DNA of 64,000 nt from Amazonocrinis nigriterrae CENA67. Lineage in GTDB: Bacteria; Cyanobacteriota; Cyanobacteriia; Cyanobacteriales; Nostocaceae. Under the pieces are notes generated by a model. The model saw only the letters and a list, made by a program, of their open reading frames with translations. It was not told the DNA's origin and ran no database searches. A program made the translations under genes and the position numbers. Location: the NCBI RefSeq assembly GCF_016056305.1, contig NZ_JAECZC010000002.1, positions 281,482-345,481 of the forward strand, read 5' to 3'. Shown here in pieces: positions 51,161 through 60,869 of this stretch (positions within the stretch are counted from its first letter, which is position 1; the number at the start of each line of letters is the position of its first letter).

Positions 51161-54100
51161 TTAGAAAAACCCAAGTCCAACAGAGACAGGATTACTTCCT
51201 ACCCCATAGTTAACAGGAGTCGCGAAAGTACCATTTCCCATATTAATTAGTACCGAAATATTGTTTTTATTAGCATTAGCTGCCACTATGTCGGGTTTGC
51301 CATCTGCATTCACATCTCCTACAGCTACAGCATGTAAACCAGCACCGGAACCGCCGGCTGTGTAGCTAACACTAGGCAAGAATGTACCAGGACTAGCTGC
51401 ATTGTTCAGAAGAACGGACACCGTACCATCATAGTAATTCCCTGTCAGTATATCGGGACGCTGATCGCCATTAACGTCTGCGACCACCACACTCTCCGGA
51501 AAATTGCCTACTGCATAGCTAACAGCAGGTTGAAGTGTGCCATTACCGTTGCCTAACATGACTTTGACTACTTTATCAATTTGACTAGTCACAACATCAA
51601 GTTTGCCATCTCCGTTAAAGTCTCCTACTGCTACACCTTCTGGGTTTGTCCCTACTGGAAAGTTACCTACTGGTGTAAATGCACCATTCCCAGTGTTGCG
51701 TAGCACTGTCACATTATATGAATTTGCATTTGTGACTATCAACTCAGGTTTAGCATCACCATCTAAGTCCCCTATAGCTACACCGTTTGTAGAACTGACA
51801 CCCCCACCAAGGGCATAATTAACCCCAGGTTTAAAGCTGCCAGTGCCATCATTGAGTAGCACGGTGACATTATCAGTACCCCAATTGCCTGTCACTAAAT
51901 CGGGTTTACCATCACCATTTAAATCTCTTGCTGCTAACTTGCTTGGGTTGGCAGAAGCACTTAGGGTATAGACAACGGGTGCGGCAAAAGCACCATTTCC
52001 TTGACCCCGTAGTACAGAGACTTGACCGTTAAAGCCGTTCCTATTTGCCAAAGCTACGTCAGGTTTGCTATCTCCGTCAAAGTCTGCTACCGCTAAAGCC
52101 AAGCTTTCTGGAGAAAGACCAGCCGAATAGTTAACTGCGGGCGCAAAACCACCACTGCCATTACCTTGTAGCACTGAAACAGTATCTACCCCTAAATTTG
52201 CCGTTATGATATCCAGTCCACCAAGATTAAGGTTAGCTTCAAAAGCTCCAATGTCAATTCTGCCTTGTACGACGCGATTAAAACCTGTGCCACGTTGGTC
52301 TGTGAGTGGTGGTGATGCAAAGGCTGGGTCACCCGCATTAATGGCAAGACTGCCAGGAAGTAAGGCGTGTGTGGGAGTTGCACCACCGTTGTTTTGCAGA
52401 GGGCCAAGATTGGCAGAGACACCCGTGATGTTGCCAGTGGTGTTGCCTGTGATGACTGCACCAGAAGTATTGCCAATTAAGTTGTAACCATTAGAGGTGA
52501 GAGTGCCGTTGAAATCTGGATTAGAGGGGGCAATATTTCCGGCAATGATCGTGTTTTTGGCATAAACAGTAGTGCCGTTACTATAAATACCACCTTCACC
52601 AATGCTTGCTGAGTTGTTGTAGATAGTACTGTTTTGCAAGTTCATCGTTGTGCCAATGTTAACAGTCGCTATGCCTCCGTAGCGACCTGCTGATTGGTTA
52701 CCAGAAATCGTGCTGTTAATTATTGTCAAGACTGCACCATTGTTGCCAGCATTACTGATACCGCCAATTTGGAAGCTGGCATAGTTATTAGCGATGGTGC
52801 TATTTAGCACTGTCATCGTTCCATAGTTATCAATGCCGCCGCCGTTTTCCGCCTTGTTACCAGAGATCAAGCTATTAGTGATTGTGACACTGCCATTGTT
52901 ATTAGTAATACCACCGCCGTTATTAGGACTGCCACCGATGCGATCGCCATTGGTAATTGTTAAGCCGTTGATAGTGGCAGTTACCCCATTAATGGTAAAA
53001 ATACCAAACTTGGGAGTGCTAGCAACTGTACTCCGTTGCACAGTTAATAGGTTAGCGCCAGGGCCGTCAATGGTGGTGTTATTAGCGTTAGCACCGCTAA
53101 TATCTGGTAGCGCTGACTTGAGATTGATAGTTCCTGATGCCCCCGCACCGCTGAATGTAATGGTATCGGCATCTGCAAAAGCGATCGCATTCAGCATCGC
53201 CTGCCGCAAGGAACCCTCTTTAAGACTATAGTTAACTGTGTCGTCGTTGGTATTAATGACTACCGTATCATTGGCAGTAATAGTAACTGTGGCAGAGTTA
53301 GCAACAGAGTCAATACCATAGGCTGAATTAGCTGCCAGATTCAATTTCAGCGTCTCATCTGCCTCAGCATGGATATCATCAATTGGTGTGAGAGTCACAA
53401 TCACAGACGACTGTCCCGCAGGAATAATCGCAGTTCTAGTTGCACCCGTGCCAGAAATATTGCCACCACTGAGGGTATAGTCAACTAAGAAAGCACCACC
53501 CGTGTTGCTAGTGACAGTACTACTGTTATCAATTGCTAGATTCACTGTTAAATCAGTAGCAGTGTCACCAGTGCGAGTGATTGTGAAAAAGCTTGTTGTG
53601 CCAGTTTCCGTCGCTTTGATGGGAGAAGCAGTAATGCTAACAGTTGGCAAGTCATCATCATTATTAATCGTTAGCACGGCGTTAGAAATCGTTGTACCAA
53701 TATTGCCTGCACTGGGATTAACTAAAGTCAGGACAACATTTTCATTTTGCTCATACTGAGTATCTCCAGCTATGGGAATAGATGCAATTGCAGAAGTATC
53801 TCCAGGATTGAACACAACAGTAATAGAGGTGTTGTTGTAATCAATTCCTATATTTGCAGTTGCGCCACCTGTGCCACTAGGTGCTTTACCGTTGGCTAAT
53901 TGCAGCTGTACCGTATCTGTACTGCTGGTATTGCCAGTGCGGTTTACTTGCACTTTGGCAAATGTGGTGAAGCCAGTGGCATTACCTTCGATCACTGTAT
54001 AGCTGGCAGCACTAAAGTCAAAAGTCGGGCCTGCATCATCATTCACAATCGTGCCGATTCCTTGATTGTCAGCAATTGTGGCATTATTGGCGTTGCTGAA

Positions 54101-55885
54101 CTGAACCAGAAAAGTTTCATTATTTTCGTAGAAAGTGTCACCAATAATCGGAACGCTGATTGTTTGGGTTGTCACCCCCGGATTAAAGGTTAAAGTACCT
54201 GTGGTAATGGTATAATCACTTGGCAAATTAGCTGTGTTATCAGTCGTGGCATAATCTACAGCGATGGTTTTGTCGCTTGCTGCCGAAAGGCTAACGGTGA
54301 AAATAGCATTTGTGCTGCCGCTATTGCCTTCATTCAAGTTGACATCATCAATAACAATGCTAGGGAAATCATCATCGTCAATAATTGTATAGGTGGCAGT
54401 CTGCTGACTACCCAAACTTGCCCCACCTGTAGGATTAACTAACTTCAGTTTGATGGTTTCATCTATCTCATCTTTTGTATCTCCCAAGATGGGAATTATT
54501 ACATCTTTGCTCGTTTCTCCAGCTGCAAAGTTGACGGTTATCGGCAAATTGTTAGTATAGTCCTCGCCAAGGGTGGCTGTACTACCATCATCTAATTGCA
54601 CATCCACGCTGACTTCCCCATCAGTACCACCTGTACGTTGAATTGTGGCAACGACTTGACCTACTGTGCTGTTATTACCTTCATCTGCACTATAAGAAGC
54701 TGCGGTAAATGCCAAACTTCCAGAAACTACTGGGACAGGAATTGGTGGTTGGTTACTGTTGCCAACAGTAAGATGAATTTGCACAACTATGTCGTCATAG
54801 TCAAGTTCACCGCCGCCGAATGTATCCTCAAAAGCAAAAGTGTTATCTGCCAACAAACGAATGTGGTCAAGCTTGTCGGGATTTGCTTGCAGATAAGGAA
54901 AGTAAACATTCACTCCGACACCAGGCTGACTGAAGAATTGTTGCAAATTGCCGTTGGCAATTATGTAGGGTGCAAACAGTCCTCCCCCCTCTATATTTGT
55001 TGAGGTTGCACCGTTGTCTAGACGCGTCGCAGTTAATACACTTTGTCGCATAGCTGCTAGCGCGTAACCAGCCTCCCCAGGAGTAATTGCTTTACCACTC
55101 AACGGATCAATTACTGTGCCACTGGCATCAGTGATTTTGTACAAGCCAACGGAATTGTTATACACAGCGTTGCTGTTGAGGCTAAATTCTGCTGTCACCT
55201 GACCGCTTACACTCTGCAAATCAATGATTTCCCTTTGTTGCTGTCCTTGCAATCCTGTCCCTAGCAAAGAGGGAGTATTGACTAGTTCCATAGACAGCAC
55301 TAGGTCGTTGAAATCGCGATCGCCTCCTTTAAGCTGGTCTTCCCAAGCTAGATTGAATTTGTTGTTACCTTGGTCTTGGATTTGCAAATGGTTGAAGTGA
55401 TCGCTATTAGCTGCATTCAAGGCAAAGAATACATTCGGTGGAGTTTCCCCATTTGCTAATTTCGCCTGTAAAGTATCAGTGGTGCTGTTTGCTACCATGT
55501 AAAAACCAAAGTGTTGCCCAATGTTGTAGCTTAATTGACGCACAAAGTTTATCCCGCCAGATAATTTGTTGGTGATAGCAGAGAAAATTACTTGTGCTTT
55601 ACTCAAAGCTGCTGCTTGATAGCCTTGTTGACCTGGGGTGATGCCATTTACCCTACCTTTATCGTCATCGAGCAGGTACACCCCGATTTCATTAACAAAC
55701 GCTGCTTGGTTTTGTGTCAAGGTAAACTGGAGATTGGCACTACTCCCAATGACGCCGTTTAGCGAAAAAATATTACTCAAACCGTAACTATCGCTAATAC
55801 TTAATTTATCAATACTGGCTAGAGACGAAAAATCGTTGTTAGTTGGGAGTATGCCTAGCTGGTTGTTAGCATTCAGGTCGTTCAT
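51161..55885 (-). CDS. Large surface or secreted Calx-beta, beta-helix and FG-GAP/VCBS repeat protein
   Basis: A 1574-residue protein with no classical signal peptide. Two DUF4114-type domains lie at about 40-205 and 235-375 (WEDQLKGGDRDFNDLVLSM; GGGELDYDDIVVQI). About four Calx-beta domains follow at about 395-870 (DDDFPSIVIDDVNLNEGNSG; FENEETF-like NNETFLVQFSNANN). A right-handed beta-helix region at about 880-1190 with CSLREAM-like SLKEGSLRQAM ends in a choice-of-anchor motif (NNGGATPTHALLPGSLAINAG). Seven FG-GAP/VCBS repeats make up about 1215-1574 (VGDFNGDGKLDVVT). Ca-binding repeats plus the missing signal suggest type I secretion, which is inference only. Function is adhesion- or envelope-like. 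Confidence 0.85.
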   Translation of the reverse strand: MNDLNANNQLGILPTNNDFSSLASIDKLSISDSYGLSNIFSLNGVIGSSANLQFTLTQNQAAFVNEIGVYLLDDDKGRVNGITPGQQGYQAAALSKAQVIFSAITNKLSGGINFVRQLSYNIGQHFGFYMVANSTTDTLQAKLANGETPPNVFFALNAANSDHFNHLQIQDQGNNKFNLAWEDQLKGGDRDFNDLVLSMELVNTPSLLGTGLQGQQQREIIDLQSVSGQVTAEFSLNSNAVYNNSVGLYKITDASGTVIDPLSGKAITPGEAGYALAAMRQSVLTATRLDNGATSTNIEGGGLFAPYIIANGNLQQFFSQPGVGVNVYFPYLQANPDKLDHIRLLADNTFAFEDTFGGGELDYDDIVVQIHLTVGNSNQPPIPVPVVSGSLAFTAASYSADEGNNSTVGQVVATIQRTGGTDGEVSVDVQLDDGSTATLGEDYTNNLPITVNFAAGETSKDVIIPILGDTKDEIDETIKLKLVNPTGGASLGSQQTATYTIIDDDDFPSIVIDDVNLNEGNSGSTNAIFTVSLSAASDKTIAVDYATTDNTANLPSDYTITTGTLTFNPGVTTQTISVPIIGDTFYENNETFLVQFSNANNATIADNQGIGTIVNDDAGPTFDFSAASYTVIEGNATGFTTFAKVQVNRTGNTSSTDTVQLQLANGKAPSGTGGATANIGIDYNNTSITVVFNPGDTSAIASIPIAGDTQYEQNENVVLTLVNPSAGNIGTTISNAVLTINNDDDLPTVSITASPIKATETGTTSFFTITRTGDTATDLTVNLAIDNSSTVTSNTGGAFLVDYTLSGGNISGTGATRTAIIPAGQSSVIVTLTPIDDIHAEADETLKLNLAANSAYGIDSVANSATVTITANDTVVINTNDDTVNYSLKEGSLRQAMLNAIAFADADTITFSGAGASGTINLKSALPDISGANANNTTIDGPGANLLTVQRSTVASTPKFGIFTINGVTATINGLTITNGDRIGGSPNNGGGITNNNGSVTITNSLISGNKAENGGGIDNYGTMTVLNSTIANNYASFQIGGISNAGNNGAVLTIINSTISGNQSAGRYGGIATVNIGTTMNLQNSTIYNNSASIGEGGIYSNGTTVYAKNTIIAGNIAPSNPDFNGTLTSNGYNLIGNTSGAVITGNTTGNITGVSANLGPLQNNGGATPTHALLPGSLAINAGDPAFASPPLTDQRGTGFNRVVQGRIDIGAFEANLNLGGLDIITANLGVDTVSVLQGNGSGGFAPAVNYSAGLSPESLALAVADFDGDSKPDVALANRNGFNGQVSVLRGQGNGAFAAPVVYTLSASANPSKLAARDLNGDGKPDLVTGNWGTDNVTVLLNDGTGSFKPGVNYALGGGVSSTNGVAIGDLDGDAKPELIVTNANSYNVTVLRNTGNGAFTPVGNFPVGTNPEGVAVGDFNGDGKLDVVTSQIDKVVKVMLGNGNGTLQPAVSYAVGNFPESVVVADVNGDQRPDILTGNYYDGTVSVLLNNAASPGTFLPSVSYTAGGSGAGLHAVAVGDVNADGKPDIVAANANKNNISVLINMGNGTFATPVNYGVGSNPVSVGLGFF

Positions 55886-56183
55886 TCGAGTTTCAGCTAT
55901 ACTAAGCGAGGATGATTTATCAGAATACTTACTGATATATTTCCCTTAGTTTTGTATAAATTAACAAGTTGTTCACTAAAAATTTTTTCAGTGCTTTCCA
56001 GTCCGGTGCCACAAGCTTCATCGCTGTAATGCCACCCGCTTTACTCAACTGCACGAAATCTTTACGGGAGTGAAGGGGTTTCCAAGAAATAAATTATCCA
56101 TCTTGTAGGGTGGGCATCCAGCCATAAATGCAAAAGACGGGTGAGGACACCCATCTCACAAGAAAATTTGGCATATTCTTTGA

Positions 56184-56400
56184 AATTCAAGATTCCTCAA
56201 CTATCAAAAGTTACAAAAAGAACTCAACTACCTTGTGCGTAAACAAGACCAACGCTCCCAAATAGCTGAGAAAGAACGATGGAAGAAAATCCATAAAGCA
56301 ATGCGGAATCACACCAAGTATTGATTGCAAAAACAACGGTTTTCTTTTGCAAGAAGTACAAAGCTACGGGTTTTGAGGCAGCTGATCAAGGTATGTGAAA
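56184..56400 (+). pseudogene. Fragment of a highly charged protein, interrupted by TGA
   Basis: The frame reads [38 protein letters not shown] and AMRNHTKY, then TGA, then LQKQRFSFARSTKLRVLRQL and IKVCEKGA in the same frame. The coding character continues past the stop, suggesting a gene remnant with a nonsense change where TGG would encode Trp. The family is not recognised; a mobile-element origin is possible but unproven. Confidence 0.35.
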
Positions 56401-56424
56401 AAGGAGCATGGGTGTGGGGTGTTT

Positions 56425-56452
56425 GTAGGGGCAATTCATGAATTGCCCCTAC
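56425..56452. repeat. Perfect 28-bp palindrome
   Basis: GTAGGGGCAATTCA followed by TGAATTGCCCCTAC. A dispersed palindromic repeat of cyanobacteria; it might terminate transcription from the left. Confidence 0.7.
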
Positions 56453-56763
56453 CCTACGATAGTCATAATTTCAAGTCTGTTACTTTATTCTAAAAAATGA
56501 TGTTTTTAATCAATAAAAAATAAGTATTGTAAACCTGTATTTCCGTTTTCGCCCGGATCTCAGGTGAGGGTTAATGCGGTTTCAATGGAAACAGAGAGTC
56601 AGAAATTACTTTATCGCTGTGATTTTTCTAAGTTGAGAGAGAACTCTGTATTATAGACATCCATATATGGACAGTTCCGCACAAAAAAATTTCACAGGTG
56701 AAGTGAATCCAACTCTCAATTAAGTAGAAGCCCTTAAATCCAACCTGGAATTCACGATTGACC

Positions 56764-59700
56764 ATGAGCCAAAGATTCCAATCTGAAAACCCTCAGGCAA
56801 ATGAGCGATCGCAAACGAACAGCGAAACCGACCTAACTCGGTGCAATCAGGCAGAAATCGCTTTGATTGAAAGCAAATCGTATTTGCACCAAGCAATCGA
56901 ATATGCCCCCGTAGCGATGGTAATATGCGATCGCCAAATGCGCTATCTTGCCACTAGTCGTAAATGGCTTGAGGATCATAACCTAACAGACGACATTATC
57001 GGTCGCTCTCACTACGAAGTCTTTCCCGACATTCCCCAAAAGTGGAAACAGATTCACCAGCAATGTTTAGCAGGGGAGGTTGCACAATGCGATGCAGATC
57101 CTTTTCCACAGGCAGATGGGTCTTTTAAGTGGGTACGTTGGTCAGTCCGCCCTTGGTACACAGCAGGCGGTGAAATCGGCGGCGTGATGATGTTCAGTGA
57201 GAATATCACAGAACGCCAACAAGCAGAAATAGCACTGCGGCATAGTGAAGAACGCTATCGTTCGCTACTCACAGCAACCTCTCAGATGGTTTGGACAAAT
57301 TCAGCCGATGGCTTTTCGACCGAGGAAAATCTTCCTTGGAGGGAAATCACAGGGCAAACTTGGGAAGAATCTCAAGGCTGGGGATGGTTAGATGCGATTC
57401 ATCCAGACGATCGCGAATTTCTGGCTGAGGCATGGGAAACAGCGGTCAAAACTGGCAACCAATATGAAGTAGAATTTCGTGTCCGACACTATGATGGTGA
57501 GTACCGCTACATGCTGGCGCTAGGTATTCCTGTGCTAGAAACCGATGGCAGTATCCGAGAGTGGTTTGGCAGTTGTATCGATATCCATGATCGCAAACAA
57601 GCTGAAGCAGCCTTGCAAGAAAGTAATACGCTGTTGCGCTCGATTTTGGAAAGTACACCAGACTTCATTGTTGTCAAAGATTGTCAAGGTCGTCATGTTG
57701 CCCTCAACTCCAATTTGGCAAAGGTTTATAACCAGCAAATTGAGGACATCATTGGCAAAGACGATTTTGCACTGTTACCGCCCGAATTTGCGCGTGAAAT
57801 TATGGCAAAAGACCGCCAAATCATTGCCACAGGTCTGACTGAAACCTACGAAGAAGTTGTTTTTGATGACATCTTTCTGACTACAAAGGCTCCTTGGCGA
57901 GATGCTAATGGTAACATCCTTGGTATCATCGCTATTACACGCAATATTAGTGATCGCAAACAAGCAGAACTAGCACTTAAACTAAGTGAACAACGCCATC
58001 GCTCTTTGATCGCCGCAACTTCCCAAATGGTGTGGACAACCGAGGCTGACGGGCAGGTAATAGATATGCCTGCATGGAGAGCATACACCGGACAATCCCT
58101 AGCTGAGGTGACTGGTTTTGGCTGGTTAAATGCGATTCATCCAGACGACCGCGACCCAACATATCATATCTGGATGCAAGCAGTGCAAACTAAAAGCTTG
58201 TACGACACAGTATATAGGGTACGAGCAGCAGATGGCAATTACCGATATTTCCAAAGTAGAGCCGTTCCGATTATTGCTGAAGATGGTAGTATCCAGGAGT
58301 GGATTGGTATATCTACCGATATTCACGATCGCAAACAAGCAGAACTAGCACTGCAACATAGCGAAAAACGTTATCGCTGTTTGATCACCGCAACTTCCCA
58401 AATCGTCTGGACAACAGATGCCAACAGGCAGGTGATAGATATGCCTGCATGGAGAGCATACACTGGACAAACCGTAGCTGAGGTGGCTGGTCTTGGCTGG
58501 TTAGACGCAATTCATCCAGATGATCGTGACCCAACATCTCAAATCTGGATGCAAGCAGTGGAAGCTAAAAGCTTGTACGACACAGAATATAGGATACGGG
58601 CAGCAGATGGCAGCTACCGATATTTCCAAGCTAAAGGCGTTCCGGTTCTCGGTGAAAATGGTAGTATTCGTGAATGGATTGGTACATGTACCGATATTCA
58701 CGATCGCAAGCAAGCAGAACTAGCACTGCAATTGAGTGAAGAACGATTTCGTTCGCTGATTGAAGCCACATCTCAAATTATTTGGAGTACTAATGCTGAA
58801 GGTGCATTTGTCACTGACCAACCCCACTGGCGTGCCTTTACAGGACAAAGCATAGATGAAATATGGGGGTGGGGATGGCAGGATATGATACATCCCGATG
58901 ACCAAGCAGAGACAGCAGAGGTATGGACAGCATCACTTACCAACCGCACGCTTCATCAAACCGAAACTCGGATTCGCCGTCACGATGGCGAGTATCGCTA
59001 CCTGAGCGTGCGGGGTGTGCCAATTGTAGCAGCAGATGGCAGTATTCGTGAGTGGGTAGGAGCCAACACCGATATTACCGAACGCAAGCAAGCTGAACAA
59101 AGACTGCGGCAAACACTAGAAATTTTAGACTCAGCCAGCGATAGTATTATTATTCGGGACATGGACGACCGAATTATCTACTGGAATCAGGGGGCAGAAC
59201 TCCTCTACGGCTGGAAGCGGGAAGAAGTCATTGGGCAGTACATTCACACATTCTTAGAAACTGTCTTTCCTAAACCACTAGAAATTGTCTTAAGCGAGTT
59301 TTTAGAGCAAGGATCTTGGGAGGGAGAACTGCACCACACCACCCGCGATGGTCGGCGCATCATTGTAGCGAGTCGTTGGACGTTGCAGCGCGATGCCAAT
59401 GGGCAGCCTTTTACTCAACTGGAAATTAACAACGACATTACCGAACGCAAGCAATTTGAAATTGCCCTTGCCAAAGCCAAAGAAGCGGCAGAAGCAGCAA
59501 GTTTTGCCAAAAGTGAATTTCTAGCCAACATGAGCCATGAGTTACGCACTCCCCTCAATGGTATTCTCGGCTATGCTCAAATTCTCCAGCGTTCCAAACA
59601 CTTGCAAGAAGATGAGCGATCGCGTATTGATGTAATTTATCAATGCGGTTCCCATTTGTTGACTTTAATCAATGACATTCTCGATTTGTCGAAAATCGAA

Positions 59701-60864
59701 GCCCAAAAAGTAGAACTCATCAAGAGCGATTTCCACTTTCCGGCCTTCCTCCAAGGCGTTGCAGAGATGTGCCGCATTCGTGCCGAACTGAAAAACATTA
59801 ACTTCCAATATCAATTAGCCTCAGAATTACCTGTCGGCATTCGTGCCGATGAAAAGCGCCTGCGGCAAGTGTTGATTAATCTGCTGAGCAATGCCATTAA
59901 ATTCACTGACGCAGGTAGTGTCAATTTTACCATTAGTTATGCTGCTGAAGGCAAAATTCGCTTTGAAGTCCGCGACACAGGCATCGGCATTGCTCAAGAA
60001 AAACACCAAGCCATTTTTCAACCCTTTGAGCAAGCAGGCGATAACCGCCGCCAGACAGAAGGCACAGGCTTGGGATTGGCAATTAGCCAGAGAATTGTGG
60101 AATTGATGGGTAGTACAATTCAGGTTCAGAGTGAACTAGGAATTGGTAGTATTTTTTGGTTTGATGTGAATTTGCCTGCCGCTGATGAATGGATCAAAAC
60201 ATCTCAAGCCGATGATTATGGGCAAATTATTGGTATCAAAAATTGCCGCCCCAAGATTCTCGTTGCTGATGATAAATGGGAAAATCGCTCAGTGATTGCC
60301 AATTTGCTCGCTCCCATCGGCTTTGAGGTTGCTGAAGCTAGAGATGGACAAGAGGGTTGGCAGAAAGTTTGCGAATTTCAACCAGATTTGGTGATCACGG
60401 ACTTGTTAATGCCAGAACTCGATGGTTTTGGGTTAATCAAATGCATTCGAGAGTCAGAAGCATTTAAACACATTAGTATTATTGTTTCATCAGCCAGCGT
60501 GTTTGAAAGCGATCGCCATCGTAGCTTAGAAATGGGAGGTGATGATTTTCTTCCCAAGCCTGTACAAGCGATGGAACTGTTCCAGAAATTGAGGCAACAT
60601 CTACATCTGGAGTGGATTTATGAAGAGCAAAATACTTTGAGTCAGCCAGAACGAGACAATACAGCCTTAGTAGCTCCACCTACCGCAGAAATAGAAATTC
60701 TGTATGAATTAGTAATGAAAGGCAACTTTAAGGGAATTATAAAACAGGCAGCATTCCTCGAACAACTGGATGAAAAATACATCCCCTTGGCGAAAAAGCT
60801 GCAACAGCTGGCAAAAGGATTTCAAGATCAAGAAATTTTGGCACTCGTTCAATCTCTCAAGTAA
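56764..60864 (+). CDS. Hybrid sensor histidine kinase with six PAS domains and a receiver
   Basis: A 1366-residue soluble sensor. Six PAS/PAC units fill about 40-900, each ending DIHDRKQAELAL or similar. Units four and five (about 400-525 and 526-650) are close duplicates. HisKA follows with NMSHELRTPLNG (His925), HATPase with NLLSNAIKFT, VRDTGIGIA and GTGLGLAISQ, then a receiver with ITDLLMPELDGF (Asp1213). No membrane segment is seen. ATG at 56764 is chosen over the TTG two codons earlier. The next gene, a receiver-kinase, starts 5 bases after the stop, so both are one operon and likely one phosphorelay. The signals are unknown; no GAF or bilin-binding Cys motif was seen. Confidence 0.93.
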   Translation: MSQRFQSENPQANERSQTNSETDLTRCNQAEIALIESKSYLHQAIEYAPVAMVICDRQMRYLATSRKWLEDHNLTDDIIGRSHYEVFPDIPQKWKQIHQQCLAGEVAQCDADPFPQADGSFKWVRWSVRPWYTAGGEIGGVMMFSENITERQQAEIALRHSEERYRSLLTATSQMVWTNSADGFSTEENLPWREITGQTWEESQGWGWLDAIHPDDREFLAEAWETAVKTGNQYEVEFRVRHYDGEYRYMLALGIPVLETDGSIREWFGSCIDIHDRKQAEAALQESNTLLRSILESTPDFIVVKDCQGRHVALNSNLAKVYNQQIEDIIGKDDFALLPPEFAREIMAKDRQIIATGLTETYEEVVFDDIFLTTKAPWRDANGNILGIIAITRNISDRKQAELALKLSEQRHRSLIAATSQMVWTTEADGQVIDMPAWRAYTGQSLAEVTGFGWLNAIHPDDRDPTYHIWMQAVQTKSLYDTVYRVRAADGNYRYFQSRAVPIIAEDGSIQEWIGISTDIHDRKQAELALQHSEKRYRCLITATSQIVWTTDANRQVIDMPAWRAYTGQTVAEVAGLGWLDAIHPDDRDPTSQIWMQAVEAKSLYDTEYRIRAADGSYRYFQAKGVPVLGENGSIREWIGTCTDIHDRKQAELALQLSEERFRSLIEATSQIIWSTNAEGAFVTDQPHWRAFTGQSIDEIWGWGWQDMIHPDDQAETAEVWTASLTNRTLHQTETRIRRHDGEYRYLSVRGVPIVAADGSIREWVGANTDITERKQAEQRLRQTLEILDSASDSIIIRDMDDRIIYWNQGAELLYGWKREEVIGQYIHTFLETVFPKPLEIVLSEFLEQGSWEGELHHTTRDGRRIIVASRWTLQRDANGQPFTQLEINNDITERKQFEIALAKAKEAAEAASFAKSEFLANMSHELRTPLNGILGYAQILQRSKHLQEDERSRIDVIYQCGSHLLTLINDILDLSKIEAQKVELIKSDFHFPAFLQGVAEMCRIRAELKNINFQYQLASELPVGIRADEKRLRQVLINLLSNAIKFTDAGSVNFTISYAAEGKIRFEVRDTGIGIAQEKHQAIFQPFEQAGDNRRQTEGTGLGLAISQRIVELMGSTIQVQSELGIGSIFWFDVNLPAADEWIKTSQADDYGQIIGIKNCRPKILVADDKWENRSVIANLLAPIGFEVAEARDGQEGWQKVCEFQPDLVITDLLMPELDGFGLIKCIRESEAFKHISIIVSSASVFESDRHRSLEMGGDDFLPKPVQAMELFQKLRQHLHLEWIYEEQNTLSQPERDNTALVAPPTAEIEILYELVMKGNFKGIIKQAAFLEQLDEKYIPLAKKLQQLAKGFQDQEILALVQSLK

Positions 60865-60869
60865 GCAGT

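Larger units (their letters stand above)
55886..56763. other. Long spacer with repeat palindromes and a decayed ORF
   Basis: Contains TTGTAGGGTGGGCATCC and its partner GGGTGAGGACACCCATCTCACAAG (56103-56162), the decayed ORF at 56184-56400 and a perfect palindrome at 56425-56452. A plausible start region for the kinase gene lies after 56600. No intact gene is seen. Confidence 0.55.

Noticed and set aside
51603-55003. Several plus-strand ORFs of 70-135 codons opposite the large Calx-beta gene
   Set aside because: Val/Leu/Pro-rich antisense frames of a repetitive gene, with no start signals or conserved motifs.
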